From Merluccius polli (Eukaryota > Chordata > Actinopteri > Gadiformes > Merlucciidae), in NCBI GenBank assembly GCA_030340625.1, contig JAOPHQ010002020.1, positions 1 to 64,000 on the forward strand: a stretch of 64,000 bases of DNA, given 5' to 3'. Below the pieces are notes generated by a model, which was given only the letters and a program-made list of their open reading frames with translations, did no database searches and had not been told where the DNA came from. The first letter of the stretch is position 1, and the number at the start of each line of letters is the position of its first letter. The translations under genes and the position numbers were made by a program. This document shows positions 53,441 through 62,234 of the stretch, one piece after another.

Positions 53441-54351
53441 CGGTCTGACGCGCTGCTGATTCGCGGCGCTGATTCGCGAGTCGTTCCCTGACTGTGATTG
53501 ACTCGAGGACTGAGACGTCACGACTCACGAGAGCCAGCCAATCGTATTTAAATATCAGTGAAATGGTAAATGCATGCTGTCTTTGTATTTTCTGTGTCAT
53601 GCCAGATTAATAATATATTTGAATGTCTCGTCAATGTCTCGTTGCACGCGACCCGGCCGGGACCCCCACCTTGGTGGATCTTGATCTTGAGTGGGGGTGG
53701 CCAATGGCCATCTTCACAATAGTAAATAAAAAAAATATGCCCAGAATAAACACAACTGTACATCATTAACTTTAAAACTCATCATTGCTAAATCAAGTCT
53801 ATTATCTTGCTGATATATTAAACATCCAATAATCTACTATGCCCCCCCTCCGCATCCCGCTGCGTTTGGTTTGTCTAACTTTTCCTTGAATTGGGGGAAT
53901 GGGGCATTTTGATCCTGACATGTCATTATGCATACATTAAATAAATCTGTTGAACTCAAATTAAATACATATGTTAACATATTCAACCAGACACAATGTT
54001 GTATTTGCTATTATTCACACATTTATTAACACCATCAACCCCCCTCCCCCAGTTGGTTTGTCGGAGTTGAACTGTAACTTGATCTCTGAATGGTAACTTA
54101 ACTGCATTCGTGATTCGTTTGAATGTTGTGAACGAGGGAGGAGCCGAGTCGGTCACACTCGGCTGGCATTCGCGAACGATTCGCCGTTCGCGAATGAGAA
54201 CGAGGGGCGGAGGGAGGAGCTGAGTCTGAACGACTGAACGAGTGAATGATTCACCGCTACCGGAAACACGACTGAACGAACGAACGACTCTTTATGGCGA
54301 ACTGAACGACGCGAACTGATTCGCGCAAACGAATCATGAAATCCATCGCTA
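53441..54351. other. right non-palindromic part of the hAT fold-back
   Basis: Non-coding sequence between the right arm and the right TIR. It contains gattcgcgagtcgttccctg (53459-53500) and many cgaacga motifs at 54115-54330. No left-arm counterpart of this length exists, so the element is asymmetric. Confidence 0.6.
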
Positions 54352-54643
54352 GCGTCTAGAGAAGGCTCGCTCGCTGGCTTGGTGAGTATCTAAGGAGCTG
54401 CGCTCACCTGCTGTTGGTGAGCTCTCGCCACCTTTCGTTTTGGGGTGGTATTACATTCAGCGTCCCTCCGGCTGGTGCGCCGCAGGTGTTCTGGAGTGGT
54501 ATTGTACCCAGGCTGACAATGATCTTGAATGTAAACTTGAGTGTTTTGTTGTTCTCTTCTATGAAAAACAATGGGATAAATTGGCTTAGCACAATTGTTC
54601 ATACTTGGATCTAGTGTGAATGCACTTTCCCTACCCAGAAAGG

Positions 54644-55274
54644 ATGGCGTCTCCAGATGGCAGCAAGGACTACAGTGGTCCTGACGAGGGCATGTCACCT
54701 GGCCAAAAGCCAGTTCCCCTGAGTTCAGGCGCTCCATCTGGCGGGAAAAAGGCCTGCAAGAAGCGGAAGTCGACTGAGCCAGACTGCTTCAATGATCCGA
54801 GGGTGGATCTTATGCAACAGCAGTTGGGAGAAATGCGTAAGACCATTGAATATATATGGCTGCAAATCAGCACCGCCTCTTAGATCTACCACGCCAGACC
54901 CCTCTGGGGGTGCCCCCCATCCTGATGCTGTATCTATCTCTGCCTCAAATAACTTGGATAAGACCAACAGGTCTGGCTGTGGCTCCGTTAGGCAGCTGGA
55001 TGTCTATGGTGATGACGATGAGTTTGACACCAACTCCCAAATGGACAAGGGTTGTCCTGAGTCCAGTGATTTATCGACTGGATCTCTGCTCGTACAGGCA
55101 GCAGCAGCTGCTGGGCTTCCTCCACCGTCGTCGCCACCAAAGGCCTCTGCACTGGACCGGGATCCGGGGAGCCAAAGGCAGGCCTCTGTTGCCAGTGTAT
55201 CCGGATTTTGTTACATGTTTGCAGAAGTCTTGGGCTCATCCAAAAGCGGCGACTTCAGCCCGCTCTGCACTTAG
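54644..55274 (+). pseudogene. DIRS Gag-like protein
   Basis: The ATG at 54644 is in good context (aggATGg). The N-terminus is MASPDGSKDYSGPDEG, followed by a basic patch KKACKKRKSTEPD and a helix MQQQLGEMRKTIEY. A +1 frameshift near 54860 leads to SISASNNLDKTNRS and DDDEFDTNSQMDKGCPESSD. Typical DIRS/PAT Gag-like content. Defective. Confidence 0.75.
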
Positions 55275-55409
55275 CATCCTGGAGGGTGCTGCAGAGCATG
55301 GCCTGGATGGGGTGTCAAAGGTGGGCAAGACCTTTGCATTGTTGGCAGGGGCTCTGCCTACGAGCAATAGGGTTACTCGCTGTTTGGTTGAGCCAGTCTG
55401 GATTGTCTG

Positions 55410-57005
55410 ATGTGGATAAGGCTGCTGTCCTGGAGGCTGCTATTACCCCTGGAGACGTGTTCGGGCCGAAGGCAGAGGCTGCGTTGGATGAGGCCCAGAA
55501 GGTCAGGCTGCGCACACAGTCCATTCACCAGCCTGGGCAGTCTAGGCCTGGGCCATCTAAACCTGCTGCTCAGGGTCCTCTGGAGAGGCATAGAAACCCC
55601 CAGCGGACTCGTCCCATGGAACAGGGCTCCTCCCGGGGTTTTGGACGGCTGCGGCAGGGGATTCCCCAACATCAGGGGCAGGTCCAGCAAAGGCACAGAC
55701 GTGGGTATAGGGCAGCAGAGCCCCGCCAGCGCTCCTGACGGTGCGCATCCACTGGAGCTAGCTTTTTCCATCACCCAGCTAAACGCTTGGCTCCAGTGCA
55801 CGTCTTGTCCATGGGTGACGAGTACTCTGGAGTTCGGGTACTGCCTGCAGTTCAGGGTCTATCCCCCTCGCTTTTGGGGGATTTTGGAAACACCGGTGAA
55901 GGACGTAACTCAATCAGCTATTATGGCCAACGAGATCTCTACCTTGTTGGGGAAGGGTGCAATACAGCCTCTGTCCCCAGAGGAAGCAAGACGGGGGTAT
56001 TATTCCCCGTACTTCCTTGTCCCCAAGCGGACTGGGGGGTTCCGCCCCATTCTAGATCTGAGGCAACTAAACAAACACCTAAAGGTGCTCCCTTTCAGGA
56101 TGCTCAGGTTGGGAGAATTGTTTCAAGCCATAAGGCCGGGCGATTGGTTCACAACAGTGGACCTTCGTGATGCCTATTTTCATATCCCAATCAGTCGAGA
56201 TCACAGGAAGTTCCTCAGGTTCTCCTTTCGAGGCAGGGCCTTCGAGTACAAGGTCCTTCCCTTTGGTCTGTCCCTTTCACCATGAACTTTCACAAAGTGC
56301 ATGGATGCTGCTCTTGTTCCACTGAGACAGAAAGGCATCAGAGTGCTCAATTATCTAGACGACTGGCTGGTATGTGCTTCATCCGAAGTCCTAGCGCAAA
56401 GCCACACAGAGGCAGTGTTGGCGCATTTAGTTGCACTCGGGCTGCAGGTGAATGCAGAAAAGAGCTGCCTAGCCCCAGCCAGGTCAGTCGAGTATCTGGG
56501 CCTTACTCTGGACTCCAGCGCCATGAAGGCCTACCTGACACTGAAGAGAAGGAGGGCAATCAGGGAGTGCATCATCAAATGTGTTTCCCGCAGATCAGTG
56601 TCGGTAAAGCAGTGGCAGAGGATGTTGGGCCTCTTTGCAGCAGCTGCCCAGGTTGTGTTGTTGGGCCTCCTGCACACGCGCCCGCTCCAGCGTTGGTTTG
56701 TACACCAGGATGTGTGTCTACCCAGAGACAAGGGGAGGATGCTTACCCTGTCGGAGGAAGGTGTCAGAGTCCTCAGGTGGTGGAGCCGGTCACAGGCTGT
56801 CCGAGACGGTGTTCCTCTGGGCCAAGATGGCAGCAAGGTCACCATAACAACCGATGCCTCCCTATTAGGCTGGGGCGCAGTCTGGGAGGGCAGGACTGCT
56901 CGGGGGCACTGGGGCACAGCGCAGCAGGGGTGGCATATAAACTACCTGGAGATGGAAGCGGTTCGCTTGGCCCTGGTGGCTTATATCAACCGCCAAGGGG
57001 GTTGA
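55410..57005 (+). pseudogene. DIRS reverse transcriptase and RNase H
   Basis: RT blocks: YSPYFLVPKRTGGFRPILDL, TTVDLRDAYFHIPISRDHRK, FEYKVLPFGLSLSP, GIRVLNYLDDWLVCAS. An in-frame TGA at 56283 interrupts the frame (probably CGA to TGA). RNase H starts at TITTDASLLGWGAVWEG and continues to YLEMEAVRLALVAYI. A frameshift in the g-run at about 57000 moves the remainder to another frame. Confidence 0.93.
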
Positions 57006-57556
57006 GGTCGCCGTCCCTGCATGCAAGGGTGCGCCAGCTGCTCCTGTGGACTCAGTCCAAGAAGGTGGTCCTGAGAGCTTTTTATCTACCAGGGCCTCAG
57101 AATGTAGCAGCGGACCTGCTGTCACGGAGAGGCCCTCACCCTGGCGAGTGGAGACTGCACCCACAGATAGTAGACCAGATTTGTTGTCGCTTTGGTCGGG
57201 CACTAGTGGACCTTTTTGCCACATCAGAGAACACCCACTGTCCTCTGTGGTCATCAATGCATGGCCCACCAGGACCCCTAGGAACAGATGCCATGAGCCT
57301 GTCATGGCCTCAGGTGAAGCTTTATGCATTCCCACCACTCCCTCTCCTGCCGGTTTTCCTCAGGAGGGTGAGGTTTCTGCATGCGCAGGTGCTCTTGGTG
57401 GCACCCAACTGGCCACAGAGGCCATGGGTGGCAAACATCTGCGAGATGCTGGACGGTCGCCCATGGCGTCTCCCGGTCAGACTGGACCTGTTATCCCAGG
57501 TGCAGGGCAAAATATGGCACCCAAATCCCCAGGTCCTGAACCTGTATGGCCCTTGA
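57003..57556 (+). pseudogene. DIRS RNase H end and methyltransferase-like segment
   Basis: VVLRAFYLPGPQNVAADLLS ends RNase H. Then VDLFATSENTHCPLWSS, YAFPPLPLLPVFLRRVRF and VLLVAPNWPQRPWVANICEM match the DAM-like region found between RNase H and recombinase in DIRS elements. Open to 57556. Confidence 0.8.
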
Positions 57557-58547
57557 ACAGCAACATCTGACATCCCTTGGCCTGAAGGGAGGGGTCGTGG
57601 AGACTTTGCAAGCTTCGCTGGCCCCCTCCACTCAACTGCAGTACAAGAGTAAGTGGAGAGTGTTTAGGGACTGGTGTCATGCAAAGAACAAAGACCCCTT
57701 GACTTGCCACATCTCAGTCATCCTCTCCTTCCTCCAGCACCTTTTTGTGCTGGGTCGGGCTGAATCCACTATCGGGTTATCTTGCTGCAGTCTCGACGGT
57801 GCATGATAAGTTTGAGGGTTTTTCCCCTGGTGCGCATCCCCTGGCTTCACAATTCTTGCGAGGGGTGAGACAGACGTCCACCCCAGAAGCATCTACTACC
57901 CCCATGGGATCTCCAGGTGGTTCTTGGAGCTCTTTGCCTTCCCCCTTTTGAGCCTCTGTCGAGCATTGACCTTCGTCTTCTGTGTTGGAAGACTGTTTTT
58001 CGCCTCGGCAAAACAGGTGAGTGAGTTGACTGCCCTCTCCGTAGGTGTGGCATGTCTCAGGTTCGGGAACAGGATGGTCCAGCTTTTGCCAAATCCAGCT
58101 TTTCAGCCTAAGGTTCTGCCTAAAAATTTAGTCTCCAAGCCTCTGGTTCTTGAAGCCTTCCATCCACCACCACATACTTCCACAGAGGCTGAGAAGCTTC
58201 ACAACTTGTGCCCGGTGAGGGCCCTCCGTACTTCAGACAGCCTTTTTGTGTCTTATGGAGGGACCACATTGGGCAGGGCTGTTTCAAAACAACGTCTAGC
58301 CCATTGGATAGTGGATCTCATAGCCCTTGTGTATGAGCATGCAGGGATGGATCCCCCTCCAAGACTGGTAGCGCACTCCACAAGGGGAATTGCCACTACA
58401 TGGGCTCTGTTGAGGGGCGCACCCTTGGAAGAGGTGTTGGCTGCAGCTGGTTGGTCTTCCTCATTGACGTTCACCCGGTTTTACCGTCTGAACATGGCTT
58501 CATCGGCTGTCCCCTCATCTGTCCTCGGGGCTGCAGCACGTAATTGA
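57546..58547 (+). pseudogene. DIRS tyrosine recombinase
   Basis: The N-terminal SAM-like domain is STQLQYKSKWRVFRDWC and ISVILSFLQHLFVLGRAEST. Frameshifts near 57775 and 57925 follow. The catalytic domain has FASAKQVSELTALSVG, VAHSTRGIATTWALLRGAPL (His-x-x-Arg), and AAGWSSSLTFTRFYRLN with the Tyr nucleophile. It integrates circular DNA without target duplication in intact relatives. Confidence 0.93.
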
Positions 58548-58812
58548 GTTTGTTGCTGGTCTTGTTTATAGTGTCACTTCCCTCCCTGGACGATTAAGTG
58601 ACGTTGGGTCATGTGTTTTTGTTGACACCATTTACCAGAGAGACAGTTTTTTGTTTGCCATGCTTTATTCAATCAAGATAATAAAATGCTTGAACTCAGT
58701 TGATTGTGTTCAATGTTTTTTTCCTGAGATGTCATCTGAATGACCTCCGTGTACATAACATACTGTATTTAAACTGCAGGTCTCCCTCTCCTCATGACTG
58801 ATTTGGTATTCT

Positions 58813-58913
58813 GTTGTCACATGGTTACAGGTTCACTGAAATGAATTAAAACGAATGTTTACATATGTAAACACGGTTTTATGAATGAAAGTGAACCTGT
58901 AACCATACAAGGT
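58813..58913 (+). repeat. DIRS internal complementary region (circle junction)
   Basis: Reads gttacaggttcactgaaatg (complement of the left end), then aaaacgaatgtttac... and tgaatgaaagtgaacctgta (complement of the right end), joined with one shared base. This defines the element ends at 45811 and 59124. Confidence 0.93.
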
Positions 58914-58947
58914 CACTCGGCGATGAAGGTAGGCATCCTTCGCAGTC

Positions 58948-59124
58948 GATAGAAAGAGGGAGAGTGCGTGGGTGCTCCTCACATATATACACAGGTGTAG
59001 TGATTGACGGCGCACGCACAGCTGCAATTAATTTGGTATAATGCCTCCTGACCCGAGGGTTGTAGTCACATGGTTACAGGTTCACTTTCATTCATAAAAC
59101 CGTGTTTACATACGTAAACATTCG
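58948..59124 (+). repeat. DIRS right inverted terminal repeat
   Basis: Complement of the left repeat, with an extra terminal block (tttcattcataaaaccgtgt...aaacattcg) not present on the left, as usual for DIRS ends. Confidence 0.92.
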
Positions 59125-59162
59125 ATTTACTGACATCTTTGTATGCTTTTTGTATCTTTTTG

Positions 59163-59245
59163 TCTTTTACGGCTGCAGCATGGGGGAAAGCCCAAGCCAA
59201 ATTTTCACTTTGTGGGACAATAAAGTTAATCTTGAATCTTGATGT
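59163..59245 (+). mobile_element. LINE 3' tail fragment
   Basis: Ends gacaataaagttaatcttga atcttga, a typical fish LINE/SINE tail, directly after the DIRS right end. No coding part. Confidence 0.5.
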
Positions 59246-59274
59246 ATTGTATATCAAGTGACGACCACAAAATG

Positions 59275-59765
59275 TAAATTCAATTTTATTTGTATAGCGC
59301 CAATTCATAACAGAAGTTATCTCAGGGCACTTTTCAAATGGAGCAGGTCTAGACCAAACTCCTAATAACATTTACAGAGACCCAACAGTACCACCATGAG
59401 CAAGCACTTGGCACGGGGGCAAGGAAAAACTGCCTGTTAAAAGGCAGAAACCTTGGACAGACCCTTCGGCTCTAGGTGGGTGGTCATCTGCCTTGACCAG
59501 TTGGGGTGAGAGAGAGAGAGAGACAGAGAGCAACTACATCAATACACTAATGAACATGATGATGATGAAGACAGCAGCAATGATGGGGGACAGCGAGCAG
59601 CAACAACAGTAACTGTATATAACTGGTAACTGATATTAGCAATGGCAGTCAAGCAGGACCATGGAGGCTCCGCCAGGATCCATGAGAACCTGTGAGACGA
59701 GAAAACACAAGAACTCCGGGGAAGAAGTGTTTTAGTAACATGCATTAATGGGACATGAATGTGTG

Positions 59766-59797
<32 letters not shown>

Positions 59798-60250
59798 CTC
59801 AGTGCACCATGGGAAATCCCCCGATAGTCTAGGCCTATAGCAGCATAACTAAGGGATGGTTCAGGACTCACCTGATCCAGCCCTAACTATAAGCTTTATC
59901 AAAGAGGAACGTCTTAAGCCTACTCTTAAATGTGGAGAGGGTGTCTGCCTCCCGAACCACAACTGGAAGCTGGTTCCACTGAAGAGGAGCTTGGTAACTG
60001 AAGGCTCTGGCTCCTGTTCTACTTTTAGAAACTATAGGAACCACCAGTAGCCCTGCATTCAGAGAACGCAGTGTTCTAGTGGGGTAGTAGGGTACTATGA
60101 GCTCTTTGAGATATGAAGGGGCCTGCCCATGAAGAGCTTTATAGGTGAGGAGGAGGATTTTAAATTCTGTTCTAAATTTTACAGGGAGCCAATGCAGAGA
60201 AGCTAGTACAGGAGAGATGTGATCTCTTTTCCTAGAATAAATTTGATAAA
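59275..60250 (-). mobile_element. L2-type LINE, 3' end
   Basis: The minus strand encodes the C-terminal end of an L2/CR1-group reverse transcriptase, then a 3'UTR and a tail reading GAATTGGCGCTATACAAATA with AATTG-like repeats near 59275, as in fish L2 elements. Truncated at its 5' side (60250) by the neighbouring repeat. (GA)n and (CA)n microsatellites at 59508-59530 and 59764-59798 lie in the 3'UTR. Confidence 0.82.
59883..60250 (-). pseudogene. L2-type LINE ORF2 C-terminus
   Basis: Encodes KRDHISPVLASLHWLPVKFR, then EFKILLLTYKALHGQAPSYL, SRTGARAFSYQAPLQWNQLP and TFKSRLKTFLFDKAYS. This is the thumb/C-terminal region common to fish L2 and Rex-type LINEs. The RT catalytic core is missing. 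Confidence 0.85.
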
Positions 60251-62195
60251 TAATAAATTTGATGTAAATCGAATTGTTTGTCACATAAGGCTTGCTTCTG
60301 GTTGCCAGTAGGTGGCGCTATGACTATGACTCAATATTGGCATGTAGATGTCTTCAGGCCTTCACTATTATCAAATACGCCAAGTTTGGGGCAGATTGGA
60401 CAATATACAGTCAAGTTATAACAAGGAATCTGTGTCCACTATATTGGACACAGCTAGAGAACACACACTAATTATACATTATGTAGCTGTATATCAAGTG
60501 AAGACCACACAATGTAAATTTGATGTAAATCAAATGATGTTTGTCACATAAGGCTTGCTTCCTGTTGCCAGTAGGTGGGGCTATGACTATGACACAATAT
60601 TGGCATGTAGATGTCTTCAGGCCTGCAATCTTATCAAAGACATAGAATTTGGGGCAGATTGGACAATGTACAGTCGAGTTATAACAGGTTCCTGTTTGAT
60701 GGCAAAACATGCAAATTGTCTGCCTCGCCATGGCAACGGCGTTCCATGAAACATTATAAGTTTCGCAATTTAGCGTCACATTAGTCTGACAGTTATACCA
60801 ACCAACTTTCAAATGATTCCGATAAATGCTCTAGGTCGGAGAAGTTTGAAAAAGTTCAAAAAGCCACACACAATTAAAAATGGCTGACTTCCATTTGGGC
60901 AGAGCTAATGAAAGCCAATGTGAAATATGTCCAAAATGATGAGAGCAACGTGCATACCAAATGTTGTGAATATTAGAGATACTCAATCCCGACTACGGCC
61001 TGCCACGCATTAGGGGGCGCTATGGAGCCCGCTGGCCACGCCCGAGCCCAATCATTTCAGAACTTTGCATACATCCCAAGGCCCTCAAAAATGCAATGCT
61101 GTGGGAGTAAAATAATAATAATTAAAGCTGCAAGCAGCGATTCACAGGCCCTCACCCCTTGCGCCTCGTCCTTTGATTACGTTGGGGGGAGCAGCAGTCG
61201 CAGCACATTGGACAATGAACAGTCGAGTTATAACAGCTTCCTGTGTCCACTATGTGGCGCAAGAAAACATGCACTAATTATACATTATGTTGCTGTGTAT
61301 CAAGTGAAGACCACACAATGTACATTTGATGTAAATTGAATGAAGTTTGTCACATAAGTCTTGCTTCCTGTTGCCAGTAGGTGGCGCTATGACTGTGACT
61401 GAATATTGGCATGTAGATGTCTTCAGGCCTGCACTATTATTAAACATGTCAAGTTTGGGACAGATTGGACAATGTACAGTTGAGTTATAACAACTTCCTG
61501 TGTCCATGTGCGGTGCTAGAGAACACGCACTAATTATACATTATGTTGCTCTATATCAAGTGAAGACCACACAATGTAAATGTGATGTAAATCGGATGAC
61601 TTTTGTCACATAAGGCTTGTTTCCTGTTGCCAGTAGGTGGTAGATGTAGATGTGTTCAGGCCTGGACTCTTATCAAGCATGAGAAATTTGGGGCAGAAAT
61701 TTGGGGCACAACTTTGTGTTTTGCAAATTCACCGGCACGCCACATCCAGGGCGTTCCACGAAAACTCAAAAGCTTCTCAACTTAGCATTACAATGGTCTT
61801 TAGATGTCACCAACAGAATTTGAAGTCGCTCTGGTTAATTCTGTAGGAGGAGTTTGTTAAAGTGCAATGCCTGGAAAGTCGGAGCAGCAGTCGTGGTGTT
61901 GTAACTCGAGGAATGAACGAGTAAAATATTATTCCTTGTGTGAGTACGTGGTGATGGGGATGACACATTGGACATTCTGTATACAACAGTTTCATGGCGA
62001 AATGTGCAAATTCACTGTCCAGGGCGTTCCATGAAAACTCAAAAGCTTAGCAATTTAGCATCACAAAGGTATTTAGATGTCACCAACCAAATATGAAGTC
62101 GTGGTTAATTCTGTAGGAGGAGTTTGTTAAATTACCACGCCTGGAAATGGCAAAAACTGCACAAAAAGTTGGTCCTTGCACTTTCATGCGAGAGC
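60251..62195. repeat. GCTGCAAGCAGC repeat family, tandem-like copies
   Basis: Units of about 255 bp share cacataaggcttgcttcctg, ttgccagtaggtggcgctat and tggcatgtagatgtcttcag (at about 60281, 60545, 61348, 61605). A head attaaagctgcaagcagcga is at 61122. This is the family also present at 45150. Open frames here are short and alternate with stops. Not classified. Confidence 0.75.
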
Positions 62196-62196
62196 C

Positions 62197-62232
<36 letters not shown>
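62196..62232. repeat. (TAA)n microsatellite
   Basis: About 12 TAA repeats, directly followed by attaaagctccaaggagcgt, a diverged head of the same repeat family. Confidence 0.95.

Positions 62233-62234
<2 letters not shown>

Larger units (their letters stand above)
49600..54351. mobile_element. Giant hAT fold-back element with a satellite in one arm
   Basis: Ends TAGTGATGGCTCG and CATCGCTA are inverted, and the 8-bp TSD gcgtctag is exact (49592-49599, 54352-54359). Subterminal cgaacgaacgactc repeats lie at both ends. The interior is a near-perfect inverted repeat: left arm about 49740-52375, AT-rich centre 52376-52616, right arm 52617-53440. The left arm holds about 15 units of a 151-bp repeat, the right arm about three. 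No transposase, so it depends on hAT activity in trans. It lies in the 5' leader of the DIRS element. Confidence 0.93.
45811..59124 (+). mobile_element. DIRS retrotransposon with two nested DNA elements
   Basis: Tyrosine-recombinase retrotransposon. Inverted terminal repeats are 45811-45950 (resuming at 49391-49412) and 58948-59124. An internal complementary region (58813-58913) equals the complement of the left end joined to the complement of the right end, the hallmark of DIRS circle-junction replication. The coding order is Gag, RT/RNase H, methyltransferase-like segment, tyrosine recombinase. No TSD is expected, and none is seen. Without the nested elements it would be about 5.1 kb. Frames are broken. 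Confidence 0.95.

Noticed and set aside
54390..54737. Minus-strand 115-codon frame opposite the DIRS Gag start
   Set aside because: Shadow of the DIRS leader and Gag; no similarity, and the opposite strand has the coherent element.
61022..61339. 105-codon + strand frame
   Set aside because: Within a repeated, non-coding family. Equivalent frames in neighbouring copies are broken in different places.
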